A stretch of 64,000 nucleotides of DNA. Origin: Icerya purchasi. Taxonomy: Eukaryota; Arthropoda; Insecta; Hemiptera; Monophlebidae. The position numbers and the translations under genes are program-made. The stretch covers positions 276,287,258-276,351,257 of the forward strand of contig CM077116.1 in NCBI GenBank assembly GCA_039619475.1. The letters are read 5' to 3'. Shown here piece by piece: positions 1-13,186 of the stretch (positions are counted from its first letter, which is position 1; every line of letters begins with the position of its first letter). The notes below the pieces were generated by a model. The model did no database searches. It saw only the letters and a program-made list of their open reading frames with translations, and was not told where the DNA came from.

Positions 1-1275
1 CCAAATACAACGGCCGTTGTTCCATTGTTCACAGAAGACGATGCGCAACTGAACTTTGTTTCATGCGATACGAGAGCTTTTGTGGCACATACAGGTCTTG
101 TGCAGTAGCTCGGACGCGACAAGTTTTTTATTTCTTATCTTTCTTTTATTTTTGTTTACCTCGACTTTTTTTTTTTTTTTTTTTGGTTTTTTTTTTTTGA
201 TATTTCTTAATCGTTGTTTAATATTATTATTAATACGTTTTTCCCGGTTACAACTTTTGTTAGGAAACAAATAAATTTTCGCTCGTTTATACCCTTCAGT
301 GGTTGCAAAGTGGCATTCCTCATTTAAATCAGGATCACCGCGCTAGCGGCTATTTACATAACACGAAACGGATCGCGGTTGATTTCGTGAAGATAGTTTC
401 GCTCCTGGTTGCAAATTTATGTTTGATAAAACGTCGATTATTACGCAATGGGCACGTGTTTGAACAAAAAGTTATGAATAAACAGGAAAAGGACAAAAAT
501 ATGCATCGAATCACGAACAAGATGAGGTTTTAGGAGAATCACAGTATACTGAAAAAAGCTCAAATGACATGTGCGTTCGGAGCATGTTATGGCAGCAGAC
601 TTGGGTCGTCATCGGGCCGAGCAATATTAGAGCAAACGAATTAGAATAAACCTTCCTATTGCTCAATTTTCTATACGGAATCTATTGCTCTTCTACGTGC
701 TGTCCTCTTTTTTCCCTCATTACTGGTCTTCCATAAAGTATGTTCATTATCTTCCATTACAAAAGTGCTTTATATCACATCTCTGCTTTTTGCTTCCTCT
801 TCCGATTATGTAATACTTTTCATATCTTTTCTTTCTTCACTCGACCGAGATTGATCTTTTATGGATCCCCGGCCATTTGGGCACTGACCTTAATAAATTA
901 ATGGATATTCATTAGCCCGTTTTTTCGTTTCTAGTGGCAAATTTTTAGGTACCTTTTCTGTTCGTAATAAATGTTCTTTTCTCCTACTCCTATATTATTC
1001 TTCATTTTATAATCCCGTCTCCTTTTATTACTCTATTCGGTTCCAACTCTTCTTCCTTGCCCACAATTTTCTTGATACTTGCCCGCTCTTAAACGCTCTA
1101 CAATTTCTGCTATTTGTCGTCTTCGCTTTCACGGTTTTTAACTCCATTTTGTCCTTTTCACTGCCCTCTCACATGCGTTCTTTGAAACCCTGATATTTTA
1201 TAATGTGCGGCCCCCTTTTTTTTTATTCTTATCCACTAAAACTCGGTACTCCCCTTATCGGTGCTTTTTACTAAC
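1..1275. other. unassigned AT-rich sequence
   Basis: I see no gene here. There are T-runs near 167-200 and scattered pyrimidine-rich tracts between about 660 and 1260. The open frames at 56-274 (+) and 61-270 (-) overlap antiparallel across the T-run and encode low-complexity phenylalanine/lysine stretches, so they look like chance frames. Confidence 0.6.
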
Positions 1276-1495
1276 TAGAGTGTCTCGTTCCACATCCAAA
1301 TCGCTCCCAGGTATATATATCCAATCTGAAATTGAATTGGTTATACCAGAGAAATCTAGGAAAGTAAAGGCGGCTGAGAGAAAGGAACTGCCCTCCCTAC
1401 TCTCATTAGTGCCGTTGGGCTTAGTTCGTTGTGAACCTTAACTTCACAATCCATGAAACCTTATCAAGGGTATGGAATATTATTCCTGCCCTGGA
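1276..1495 (+). mobile_element. tRNA-derived SINE, 5'-truncated copy 1
   Basis: This copy shares the body of the repeat family also found at about 3768, 15041, 30691 (minus) and 63528 (minus). The shared order is a short tRNA-like remnant, CTCCCAGGTATATAT, CCAATCTGAAATTGAA, TTATACCAGAGAAATCT, AAAGTAAAGGCGG, then CACAATCCATG and CCTTATCAAGG. The tRNA-related head is largely deleted, leaving only part around 1276-1305. No clear target-site duplication is visible. SINEs encode no protein and depend on LINE machinery. The open frame over part of it is spurious. Confidence 0.8.
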
Positions 1496-3600
1496 ATTAT
1501 TTTTATCCTTTATCCTCAAACGTTTAAGAATTCAATGTTATTTTCTCCTTCTTTACATCTCTTAGGCTAACAAACCACCCTAAAAAGAAATGGAAAAAAA
1601 ATGAAAATCGAACGTTGATTTTTAGAAGTATCCATTTTTTCGCGGGTTAATCGTTTTCCATACTGGTTTTATTTGTTTACTTTTTTCCCCTGGAAGGTTT
1701 CTAAAAACTAACCGGTACATCGACGTCGCAAAAAAGAAAAAAACGGTGTACGAACGAAAATTTCGCCGCCCATTGTTGGTCAAGATGTCACCGAACACCA
1801 ACGTCTAAATTCGGCGTGAGCGAGCGCTTCACTGCCATTCGGACTTCGCGCGATACCTTATTGATCAGCTCTTCTTCACGGTAATAGTCTCATCTTGGAA
1901 ATTGTATTCCCCGGAAAAATCAGGGAAAAGTTCTGCCCATTCCCCGATTACCTGCGGATCAGGTGGTGAAGTAAATTGTCGGTGTTGGCACCTCGAATAT
2001 CGGTGAACTAACGGAAAAAGCTTTTCGTTCGAAAACGCGCTGTAAGTTTTAAATCGGGCGCTGGAAGTTTTAAGCCATCAATTTAAAAGAAGCAACTCCG
2101 TCGTTACTCTAGCCCCGACCTAGTCGTATGTTCTCGTAGGAGAAAGTCTAATTTCGTTTTTCCGCGTGCGAAAGGTAAACCACCGCGCCTATTCCGGAAG
2201 ACCGAACTTAAAATATCTTCCGTCACTTCAGACTCCCTCCGGCTACCGATGCGTGAAGAGTAAAGTTACAGTGACGTTTGATTATCGGACGAATGCTTCG
2301 GTCACTAAAAGTGGGCTCACCGTTACCATTTCGAAAAAGTGATTCTTAACGAGAAGGGAAAATCGTGTCTGGCATCCGTTCGACAATTAAACCAGTCATC
2401 TTTCCACTCTGACCGGGGACAACTAGCCAATACTGCTGAAGCAGCTACAGTCGGCGGAAGTATGGATAAAACGATCAAATTTAATCGAAGATGCTACTGC
2501 CGCATTTACATAAACTTTACAGAAAGTTACACTCCAACGTAGATTGGAAATCGAATTTAACGTCTCGGAAAGTTAAACATACGCCTCGATTACCTCCACA
2601 TGGAAGCTATTACACGAAATATCAGGTGTAAATTTTCATTTCTCGCATTAAAAAATAACTCGGACAAAGCGTACGCGAAATGCATGAAATTTCGTTTGGG
2701 CAACACATTTAAAATTGAAATAAACATCGCCGTGCCAATAAGTGTCGTTCTGTTTTGTTTTTTTTTATTAAATGCGAAACTAAAGGATGAAAATGTTGAA
2801 TAATTATTTAGTTCAGCATAAAATTTCCTGTTGGAATTTCTATCTTTTGCGCACTGCCTGGTTTTTAGGTTTCATGCCGTTCTGTATTGACGTATTTGCG
2901 GCTCAATATTTATCGAAACTTAACTCTTCAGCAAAAAAGTTAGAACGTTATCCACGAACACATTGTAAGCTTTCCAATTGCGCTAACGCATGATAGTAGT
3001 AATTACGCACTTTTGCATACAATTCATGAAAGCCGCTTCCCTGTGGACCTATTTGCACGACAAACCAGAAGACAAAAGAAATACGTTCAATCGAATTAGC
3101 AACTGATCTCTGAAATTAATCAAAGAGGACAAAAATTATTTCTTATAATGAGAACCATACTCGGCGGTATTTTCAAATGTTGAGCCAGCATTCGACTAAG
3201 TGTACAGCATGAAGGACTTCTTTTTAAAAACCGGTTTTACCAGGCAACCGATCTCGGTGTATCCCCCGTAGAAGGGTGAAATTATTCTATCCAATACAAA
3301 AACACAGGCGTAGCACGGGATCTGGTGAACATCTACATCTTCTACATACGAAAGATATATGTACACAGAGCGATATTATCAGTAAGCGGATCCTTGCAAA
3401 TTGAAATAACTGAAAACTTTTAATTTGCTTTCGACGGTACAATTTCGGTTGGAAAATTGGAAAATCAAGTTTGTTGAGCAAAAATCTGGGTACACAACTT
3501 TTTCGAAAATCTTATTAGTCGTTGTAAGGAGAAGCCGCTGACCCGGCAACATAATTGAGTTTACATCTAGAGAGCTGAGTTGATCTGAAAACGAAACAGT
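1496..3600. other. unassigned sequence, partly less AT-rich
   Basis: No gene or repeat was recognised. The part from about 1740 to 2500 has a more balanced base composition than its surroundings and no homopolymers, but its frames are short and match no family I know. It could be unique host intergenic or regulatory sequence. Confidence 0.4.
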
Positions 3601-3712
<112 letters not shown>

Positions 3713-3767
3713 AGTGTGGGCACTCCAAAATAAAGCTTAAAAGCGACTCATTTATTTGTTTCGTTTT

Positions 3768-3955
3768 AGATCTGAATCACTCCCAGGTATATATCTAATC
3801 TGAAATTGAATTGGTTACCACAGAAATCTGGGAAAGTAAAGGCGGAACGGGCCCTGGTATTCTCATGAGATTCATTAGAACCTTAAGTACATTAGGAAAA
3901 ACTTAATTACACAATCCATGATACCTTATCAAGGATATGTGGGACTTACTTTACT
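3768..3955 (+). mobile_element. tRNA-derived SINE, 5'-truncated copy 2
   Basis: The copy begins at the end of the tRNA-like head (CTGAATCACTCCCAGG). It carries the family body, including TCTGAAATTGAATTGG, AAAGTAAAGGCGGA, TTCATTAGAACCTTAAGT, ACACAATCCATGATACC and TTATCAAGGATATG, and ends in ACTTACTTTACTTTTAC. About 80-100 bp of the 5' head are missing compared with the fuller copies near 15041 and 63528. Confidence 0.85.
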
Positions 3956-4154
3956 TTTACCAAAACATCTAACAGAGAAAACAAGTGTCTCTGCATGATA
4001 ACCAACGGACTTAAGACCTCTTAAACCGTGCAACTTGATCATACTGCCTTATCTGTTTTATATGTATTTATAGTAAGAAAAGAACAGATAGCGGACTATA
4101 TTGCACGTGTTAAGTTAACGTTAATTACACGAGCGCTGCTTCACGATCACTATA

Positions 4155-4271
4155 TCACGATATGCCTTTGTCAATCCACTTCTGGATGAAGTCTTTCCCC
4201 ATCATCTTCCATCTGCTTCGGTTCTGCGCATTCCTCATCCGGTTCTTTCCAGCTACCTTTACTACATCATC
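4155..4271 (-). pseudogene. RTE-type LINE ORF C-terminal fragment
   Basis: On the minus strand an uninterrupted 38-codon stretch ends in TGA at 4155-4157. It reads like the conserved tail of RTE-like endonuclease/reverse transcriptases, with the order DDVVKVAGKN, MRNAQNRSRWK, then KDFIQKWIDKG. Known family tails have the same order of a D-I/V-R/K-x-A-G-x-N-W block, an A-Q-D-R-x-x-W block and an alternating QKWT block. The catalytic parts are absent, so this is a 5'-truncated or deleted relic. It is too short for ordinary ORF calling but is a convincing match by pattern. Confidence 0.75.
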
Positions 4272-4289
4272 CTATTTAGAAGTAATTTG

Positions 4290-7200
4290 ATTTACAAAAA
4301 AAACCAATAATAATAATAATAATCATGTATGGTGACTGATTGTGAACCGAATTTGATGTAGAGTCTTCTCCGGTTTATAATATATTACCGCCGCTCCCAC
4401 AAAACGCATTTATAATACTTTTCGGATCAATTACGAATTAAATGTAACCGAACGACTATATTCAAGCGGATAAAATATAACGGAAAACTGTGTGTTTTTG
4501 GAGTAATAATTAAAAAACAAAATCGTTTATTATTTCTCACAGTTATTACTCTCGTAACAATTAAATTTATTTATCTTACTATTTTTTTCTCGCACCTTGT
4601 CTTTATATGTGCTTACGAGGAAATATAATTGTAAATTTTTTAATGTAATAGTCCGTTTTTCTTCATATTTATTTTATTTTATTTTTTGTATTTCATTATA
4701 CACGCCTAATATCTATTAAATAGGAAATATAAAATGGAAAATACAACGAAAACATTAAAATGCCGACCTTATCCGTAGCAATATAATACAGTCGAATGAT
4801 CGAATTTAAATTATAAAAACACAAATTCATATTCATTTGAGTTTTTATAATATTTCAATTTGTTCCTTCGAATATCGATTTAATAAACCGAAATCATTGC
4901 GACATCGTTTTCATTACGATAAAAACTGGTGGATTGTATTTATTCATTTCCGAAACGGTAATTCAGGTAAACCGTTGTGTGTAAGTTTTTGTTTCAGCGC
5001 TTTCAAATTTCATCCTTATTTAGAAAAATTTAGCGTAATCCCCGTGTGTTTGGTACTCGAGTTTACGTGGTTTCCTTTATAATGTATGTATAATTCAAAA
5101 TTTTATTTTTAACCATGTTTTCCTGCGCCAGATAGAGGAATAGCGCGGAGAAGTTTTGTGTATTTTCCTGTTACAAAGGAGGCAGCGAAATTTATAGTAG
5201 AATAAGTAAAAAGCTCCCCTCATATTCTCCCTATTACAGGAATGTATAAAAATTTAAAAAAAAAAACAGAAATTATTTTTATTTGTATTAATTATTAATT
5301 ACATTGATTAACAAAAATATTCGATGTGATATCGTTTCAGCATGTTTTTAAATAATTACAAACTATAAAATTTAACGAGGGACGTCGGTACGTGATTTCG
5401 TTGAATAAAAGCTCACCCCAAAAAGGGGTATAGATTAAAAAATTAAAAAATACCACGTAGTCGAAATGGAACACAATGTAATTTACTAAGAGAAGGAAAG
5501 GGTGGAAAATGTTAAAAACATGTGAAAGAGGATTTTTAAGTAAGTGGACGATAATTCTTATTTATAAATGTTGCAAGAGCTTAGCCATTATGCGATATGT
5601 ATTTTGGTGTGTTTGTTGAAAAAATACATACACATTTTTATCGCAATTTTAGTTTAATTTCAACAGATTTCGAGTTGATTTATATTTAATTCTGGCGAAC
5701 GTCTCATTGTTTTACTTTTTCCATTTTTGTTTTCTCGCTTTTCGTTTTTTTTTCTGTTTTTTTTTTTTTTTATCCTGTTTTCCAGTTTTTAATCAATTTG
5801 TTTTTTTTTTTTGTTTAAGGCACTTATGGTACTTTATTAAATTTCTACTCAATTTTTAGCCCGCAGTTAAAACGGATTTTTTTGAGTCAGTTTTTAACAG
5901 CCGTAGTAAAAGTTTAGCAAAAGGATGAAACACAGGAGGACTACACGGGGGAAAAGCAGCAGCCGGTAAAGGTGTGCGGAAATTGTTTTAAGCTCTTTGC
6001 TCAGAACTTCTGAACAATGCCCCGCGAGCCACTAATCCTGAATTCCTTTTTCCTAAATCGGTCAGCTTAATCATTGTCTTTTACATATATATATATTACA
6101 ACACACAGGCTAACACTTACTTGTAAGTGGCGTAAAATTACATACGCAGAAAAGCCCTTCAAAGGTCTTAAAGTAGAGAACTTTTGAACGTCGAAATGGG
6201 CGTTTGAAACAGTTTTTACGCGACCGGGCGTCCGTTTTAATGCGATCGAGCTGGTCGAACGTTCAGAACGTTAACAGCTTCGGAGATTGAACTGTAGAGA
6301 AGGGTAAATATGAGAAGTAGGAAAAAGAAAAAAACGACAAAACCTTAAACCTCTTGAGAGCTGAATTAAAATCCAAATTCCGACCGGGAGTACAACGAAT
6401 ATAGTTCTCATACGGGGTTGATGGCGAAGAAAGTGTATCATTGAAAAGAACCGTTTCATTAACAAGTAGCAAGACCGGAAAGCGTGATTATTTTTTAGCG
6501 TTTGCAGTTCACTAAATCGGTGCAATAAATTGAACTTTTATCGAAGCTGGCCAACTTTTTAACCAGTCGGCAAAGTGGCAAACAGACGACGGCAACAATT
6601 GCGTTTGGTGTCGTTTTGAAATTAAATTTAGCGCTTCAGCAAAATTACCGTTCAAAGGCGGAATGACAGAGTTTGCTCGGGCTCTAGACGAACGTGTAAG
6701 ATCAGTTCAGCGGTGCATTTCGCGGTTGAACGGCGAACTGGGACCGGTGAACGGTTCTTTTTAAAATCGATCGTTCCACATTGTTAAGTAGCTGTTCGTT
6801 CTTCGCGTTCCAAGTTAGTTTTTGATGAGGACGTTTGCTCGTCTGCTTCCGGAACGACGTGACTCGCCCGACTGCATCGATGACGCGATATAAATCAAAA
6901 ATTGCCCTCTTCCCTTTCAACGCTACCCGATTAGCCGACTGAATGTGTTAAAACGTGCGTGAATCGCCGTAAGTCGCGTCTGCTATGAGAGCGTCTCGTT
7001 CGAGCCGCTTGACATCTCTATCGTTAACTCATCAGCTGCCGGCAAACGAAATAGCATTTTCTGCGCGAGGAATCTTTTTAAAATTCCTCCATCGTACATT
7101 TTCCCACAGCCGCACGCAGCACTCTCTGTTTACACATTTCCGGTCCGCTTCCCGTTTTCCAGCTTACGTTTGGCCTAGCGGTTGGCGCGACTTTTCAATC

Positions 7201-8930
7201 TTTCCTAACCCCCCCCCCCCGGTTATAATATGCGTTTAGGGAGAAACTTCTTCTCCGCTGGAAGATAATGTTGCGAAGAATTCGGAAACGGAACAAAGAG
7301 CGGTCAAAAGAAGCGCGTCGAGTCAAACACCGACTCCGAAGTATGATCCTATTTCGCATTTTCCTACCGTTTGCTTATTTACCTTTTCATTTATTCGCTG
7401 ATTAGCGACTTTTTTATTTTCTCCGCTTTGTACCGCGACGTATTTGTATGCTCTTCGAACGAACGGACTCTTGTCGTTCCCGTCGAATCTTCATTCGACG
7501 TTTTTTTTTTTTTTGGCACGAATTTTACAACTTTAAACGTCAGTTAAACTCATTTTCCCCGCTTCCTTTTTTTTTTTTCTTTCATTCCACCAAAAAAAGA
7601 TTATCTCTTTCCTTCGTTTTCTCTCCTTTCTTTCCTTTTCTTTATTGTTTCTTTATTCATCTACTTTCCCGGTAATTTCGTAAAAATTTAAATGAGCCGA
7701 TGTTACGTTAATTTTATTTTTCGGGCTGTCGGCGTGTTTTTAAATTGTTTACGCAAACGCCTCGGTGAACTCCTGTGCTAGTAATGATAATTCGATTTGT
7801 CTCTAACCACGTCTGAAGCGTTTATTAATTCCCAAAAATGGCCCAGACAACAGAACGTTTATCGAATTAGCGCCCTTCACCTCAGGTAGGCTAACCTTCG
7901 AGATTCTTTCCATAAAATTTGAAAATTCGAACTAGCTGTGAATATGGGGTTGGCCGTATGAATTTTTGCCAGTTTTTTAACTATCCTTTTAATTTTATTT
8001 CATTTTATTTTGTTTTATTTATTTTATTTTTCTCGTGAAATATAAAGAAGGCATTGCACCGCGCTATTTACAGAGCCGGCTGAATGAATTTTTGTTGGCA
8101 ATTAGAATTCGGTCTTTTTCTGTGTCATTGGGAAAAATTCAGGTTTTCAGTTTACTACGATGTTGGCAGCGTGAATTTTGAATTCAATAAATAAATTATA
8201 AATTGACTGTTTTTTTATGTTCTTCATTTTTCATATATACATACATATATATATATATGTGTGTGTGTATATATAAAAGGAAAATCAAATCATTACTACG
8301 GGAAACAAATTCATAATGTAGATATTGCATTTAATTATCGCACAATCGTATTAATTATTCAAAAATGTTATATTAATGAAAATTCTTTGTAATATTAATT
8401 TCTTAAAAAATACTTGGATACGCAATGTTGCAGCTTTGCCGCCAATTAGTAATGTTCGGTGAAAAATCAATTTTATTAGAATATTTTAGAAATTAAGTCA
8501 CCGACACAAATTTCAGCAGAAACAGGGAGATGCAAGTTGCGATAACTTTTGCTACGCAGTACGACTAAGAACGGAATGTTGTGGAATCATGATTTCTGGA
8601 AATTGCTTTTCTAATGCTGTCTACAAAGTTACGGTTTTAAAAAGTTCTCGAATTTATGTTACGTCTACCATTCGGTAAAAACGAAAAATACTTCCAACAC
8701 AAGTTCTCGTAAATACCTCCAGAAATTGATGGCTGACAAAAAAGATTTCGGCTACGAAGTGTATCTATAAAAGCCGATTATTGTTTACGTTCTTTTTTTA
8801 TGATATTGCATAAAACTGAACTAGTATTAAAACCGATAATTACGTATTAGAAATGGATTTTTTCGATTTTTTCTTGCCCTCAATAACGGATGAGTGTGGA
8901 AAAGAGACTATTCAATAATTTAATGAGCAC
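4290..8930. other. long unassigned AT-rich interval
   Basis: No gene is supported. The interval holds T/A-runs (5740-5815, 7500-7515, 7568-7580), an AATAAT run near 4306-4324, a C-run at about 7209-7220 and a TA/TG microsatellite near 8231-8275. Between about 5900 and 7300 composition is more balanced, but the short frames on both strands show no recognisable domain. Confidence 0.5.
8231..8275. repeat. compound TA/TG microsatellite
   Basis: CATATATACATACATATATA passes into a TGTGTGTGTATATATA stretch. It is a simple repeat with no associated coding sequence. Confidence 0.9.
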
Positions 8931-8935
8931 GAGGC

Positions 8936-10050
8936 ACTCGGGTTACGCCAACAGACATCCTGACCGCAGAATCTAAACTTACCACAATTAAAGAACGTTC
9001 TATGTTCCTATTAGAGTGTTGTTACCTGCGCAAAATCTTTTGCCAATAAAAACTTGCTGATCTATTTCACTCTTTTCAACCTCAAAAATAGCCGTCAATA
9101 TATAATTTTGGAACGAAACAACAGGCTCCTTATACAGACCGTTAAAAATATTCCTTTACAGCTCGAAACCTTGCTTACAAATCACAATTACCATATACAT
9201 ATATACACCTTAAACTACGAAATTTTCACGTACAAGATAAATGTTGATGATAACTTCTTTTCGACCAAAAAAAAAGTATTAAAATTAACGATTATAACTT
9301 AGATCCAATCACTTACACAAAAACACAACGCCGTTGAGATCGGAAGTAAGATCGACAACTCCTCGTCAACAGGAGGCTGTACTTTCCTTACCTCGATACT
9401 ATTGTTAAAAGCAGCATTGATAACAGATCCTCAATTTTCACTGCAGAAACAATCGCGTTCACGAACGCTGTCAAAATAGTTTCGGAATTTCCTTCTTTAA
9501 TGGCAACTCCTTAAGCACACTGCAATCAGTTGGGCAGTACAGACTTGATATTAAATTCAATCCGCACATCTGGGAAATTAAAAGGCTAATACTAAATTTC
9601 AACCAGTCAGCGTCTGAACGGTGGTAAAATTTGTCTAGTTTGAATCCCAGCTTTAGTCATTAAACTCCCTTTCACAGACCTCATATATTATAGAGAAAAA
9701 GTCGCAATCCGTAACACCTTTTAACAATTAATACTCGCTGGTTATAGTAAAGGCATCGAATACTCTTTTCCTACTTCTGCAACCGCCGCGGCAAACTCTG
9801 GTTCTCTGCTCTTAACCTATCTCGAGAAATCATAAATACTATAAACAGATGCCGAGCGAATCACCATAGTCTAAATGCCTCGACTTCTCCCGTTCGTCTT
9901 ATCACAAGTCCTGCTTCTAACTGTAACGTCTCCGTACAAGACCTAAATCATGCTTTCTGGCAATGTCTAAAATACTACACCCAACGTTCAACTCTTAATT
10001 ATTTTGAATTGTTCCAAGACTTATTCACCAATCAATATTATCTCAGTTCT
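8936..10050 (+). pseudogene. I-like LINE ORF2 fragment with RNase H domain
   Basis: Translations spread over several frames match, in order, the C-terminal half of RNase H-bearing non-LTR ORF2 proteins. An RT thumb remnant lies near 8940-9040 (GTRVTPTDILTAESKL, then ERSMFLLE and YLRKI). An RNase H start around 9336-9380 (GSK then TGGCTF) is followed by SSIFTAETIAFTNAV near 9427-9470, DSL/STLQS-like sequence near 9500 and NPHIWEIKRLI near 9560-9590. A C-terminal stretch near 9830-9990 reads INRCRANHHSLN, then a degenerate C-x-H-x-C knuckle in LNHAFWQC. Many frameshifts and stops show an old, dead copy. The upstream endonuclease and RT palm are absent. Clade assignment within I/R1-type elements is uncertain. 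Confidence 0.65.
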
Positions 10051-10361
10051 TACCACTCTTGAAAAAATCAATGTTTGTAAAACGTTATCTCGAAATTAAA
10101 AATTGTTATATACATTTATATCACAAGGATACAAGCTCCCTTTATGACATGTAAACTTTTTAATAATTTACCGGAAGATTTAAAAGAGCATTTAAAAAAC
10201 TATGAAAAACAGCGTAAAAACATTTTTAAATATATTACTAAAAAATCAAATTAAAATAATTCTACAAAATAATTTACCGTTAGCAATTGAAGTTACCACA
10301 AATGATGATAATAACATTATTAATATTAATATCCGATGCTTCATTATTATTATTATTATTA

Positions 10362-11293
10362 TATGTGACCTAGCGCGACAGAAGGTACCACAAGTTGGAT
10401 TTTTTTTTTTTTCGGTTCTTTCGAATTTTGAAAACTAGATACCTCCCTGATCAAAATGAGACCAATCCGAACCCTCTATGTCTAAAATTCACGATTTTGT
10501 AGGCATTTGAATTTTCAGTAGTGAAAAATCAAATTTTGACAAAATCGAATTTAAAGAAAAAACAAAGAAAATTCACTACAATTATTATTCTTTTTTCTAT
10601 AAATTTCCAAAGAAAGTTGAAAACCGTGACTAATACATTGTTTTCGATTCCCCTACGAATAAAACAAATGTATTAAAAGGTATTTTGAATCTTCGATGGT
10701 AATGAGTTTAAAGAAAAAACAAAACTTTTAAGAAATGCTACTGAATTATATAAAAGTAAATTTTTTTCCAATCTATTATTTACATAATTCTTATAACATT
10801 TTCAAAATTAATGATTTCATGAAAGAATAAAGGAATAGAGAAACTGTACAACGGAAGTGTTCGCCTTACCGAATCGAAATTCAAATTATCTTGTTCATTA
10901 CTATCACTCGCAGTATCTGAATCTTCTGTTCCATAGGTAATTTATCCTCTTTCGAAATACCCTTCTACCAGTTTTTGAATGGATTATGCATCGCATTCAT
11001 CGAAATATTCATGAAAACAGCATTATTATCATGAAATGTTGAGCACAGAGAGAAATTAAGTCACCAGCGACTTGTGGTACCATTTTCAAATCCAAAGTCG
11101 GCAACTTCAAATCCGTTTTTCTCCCACTTCCCCGCTGAAATACGCTTTGTGCGTTTGTCACCGTGTAGTCCACATGTTTAACTACCAGAATTCGCAAAAA
11201 AACGATTTTTGATATTTTTGACTTTCGTTCATGTTCCTAACTCCAAAACTTGTTTTCCAACTTGTGGTACCTTTTGTCGCGCCAGGTCACATA
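10362..11293. mobile_element. non-autonomous DNA element with 38-bp TIRs
   Basis: The termini are inverted copies of one another: 10362-10399 begins TATGTGACCTAGCGCGACA, and 11256-11293 is its reverse complement with two mismatches. A third partial copy of the inner TIR motif (ACTTGTGGTACC) lies near 11069-11080. Between the ends there is no transposase-like frame, so this behaves like a 932-bp non-autonomous transposon. The flanks are AT-rich and the duplication could be just TA. The superfamily is not recognisable from the TIR. The open frame at 11009-11197 (-) is not convincing as a gene. Confidence 0.7.
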
Positions 11294-11553
11294 TGTATAA
11301 TAAAAATAACGCAAATTAAATTAATGTTGTTAAAAATAAAATATACTTATTATAGTATGGTAATCAAACTAACACAACTCCATGGTTTAAACCAGATACT
11401 ACTTTATTTTATTTTATCTGTATTTTGTTTATCTGCGTTGTTTTATCTGTATTTTTTGTTTTTTGATCTGCATTTTGTTACATCAAAATTTTTTTTAATA
11501 GTAAAAATGAAATTATTGAATGGTGATTTTTTTCCATTTTCTCGTTAGGAATG

Positions 11554-12160
11554 AAAATTTATTTATTTATTTATTATATTTACAAGTCGCTTTTGGACTA
11601 CAAGGTCATTAGCGACTACGGTTTTACAGATAATTATAACATTTTATATTGAATATTTGAAAATGCGCGAAACAAAAAATAATCAAAAAATTAGCTGAAG
11701 CCTGGGAAAGTTAAATCAGTTGGAATACGGAGATGTCTTTGAGGAAGGCTACGATTTTTTTACACTTCTCGGCGTCCGAAAACATCTCTGGAAGGCCGTT
11801 GGTAATACCCGCTTGTTGTCTGGCCTGCTGGTAGTAATTACACTCGATCAAAAGATGCTTCACCGATATAGGCATGTTGCAGCGTTGACACAGGTTGGGC
11901 GGCTTTTTAGATATGAGGAACGAATGGGTCAAATTTGTGTGTCCAATGCGAATACGAGTTAGGACACACTGCTCGTGTCTACTGAGAGTTGGCATGTTTT
12001 CGTAGGTATCTTTTCTAAACTTGTGGAGTTTGCTCGGCGTTTGGAGCCAAAGGGTGTTCCAGTAGTTTTTGACTGTGTTGCTTATCACCATTTTAGCTTC
12101 ATGAGGTGTCATAAGTACTTCAGGCGGGCAGAACTGTAGGAAGGAAAAGACCTGAAAATA
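11554..12160 (-). mobile_element. 5'-truncated I-like LINE with (TAAA)n tail
   Basis: A minus-strand LINE 3' end. It comprises an ORF2 C-terminus at 11711-12160, a short 3' UTR with GTAGTCGCTAATGACC, and a TAAATAAATAAATAAA tail (plus-strand TTTATTTATTTATT at about 11559-11577). A TAA-type tail fits I-clade elements. The sequence on the low-coordinate side of the tail (about 11480-11553) resembles part of the long palindrome near 51700, so the LINE seems to have landed in another repeat. Confidence 0.75.
11711..12160 (-). pseudogene. LINE ORF2 C-terminal domain (post-RNase H, zinc-knuckle)
   Basis: The open frame gives about 150 residues. The second half has the typical tail of I-type ORF2 proteins: TRIRIGHTNLTHSFLI, then a knuckle with CQRC, a His in VKHLLIEC and the final Cys. 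Family members have W-x-x-L-x-x-R-x-x-x-V-x-x-RLRIGHT in front, and the same order is seen here (LSRHEQCVLTRIRIGHT). The reading frame is intact at the 3' end but is cut off 5' of the RNase H domain, so it cannot support retrotransposition. Confidence 0.85.
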
Positions 12161-12199
12161 AAATATTTTTACGATTCTCAAATATAAATCTAATTATTT

Positions 12200-13152
12200 A
12201 TAAAACTAAAATATTTTCCTTCCGAAAAAAGCAATCACCAAATTTTAACCGCAAACGTCTTTTATGCTATGCTCTCAGGAATAGTTTTAAATTTTTCGAT
12301 TTAACGCAACATTACGAACAAAATTACAATTGATTCACGAATGTTATTTTATCAATAAAAAAAAGTTATATATTTAATAACTTTTTTCAACAACTGTGCC
12401 ACAAAGATGTCAATAAGATCAATAAATATAGAAAACAAACGGAACAGAATTAGTCTTCGTCACCATCCCCATTGAAACCGAATAGAATTCCCTGTATTGT
12501 TGAAAATGTGACGCAAAATGTTTAGCGGTTTTACAATTTTCAACAAATATCTATCACTGTTCCTATGTATAAGGTCAATAGTCGTTGATCTAATGAAATT
12601 TCTATAGTAAATTAATAATTCCGTATTAGTTCGAGAACCAATACCGTTTATAGCAGTTCGTCGTTATTGAAAACAGTGAAGTATAAATAAAATGTAAACA
12701 AAAAAAAACAACACAAAAACAAGGAGGAATTAATAAAATAAAAAGTGACAGAACCGAAAAGAAACATACACAAAAAATAAAAATATTTTCTGCTTTATTT
12801 ACGCAAGTATTCGTGAACATTTTGCACGAATACAGAGCCTTCGTATTTATCGCGGCGAATACGAACACCGGCCCAAGTCTGCTGATAGAATTTGTGTTGT
12901 CAAAACTGCCATCAAATGTTGTTACTGATCGCCACCGGATAATTTGAATTTCAAATATTAATTATCAATTCATTTGAATATTTTCTCGTAGAAGACTGAA
13001 TATTAAACATATAAATTGAAAGTTTCCCCCCGAAAAAATCAGTTTTTAATTTATTTCACAACGTTGCACTAAATCGAAAAATTTGAAAATGTTCTTGACT
13101 ATAGAAAAGGCATTTGCTAAAATTTGGTGACTGTATACCTAAAGGAACATAG

Positions 13153-13186
<34 letters not shown>

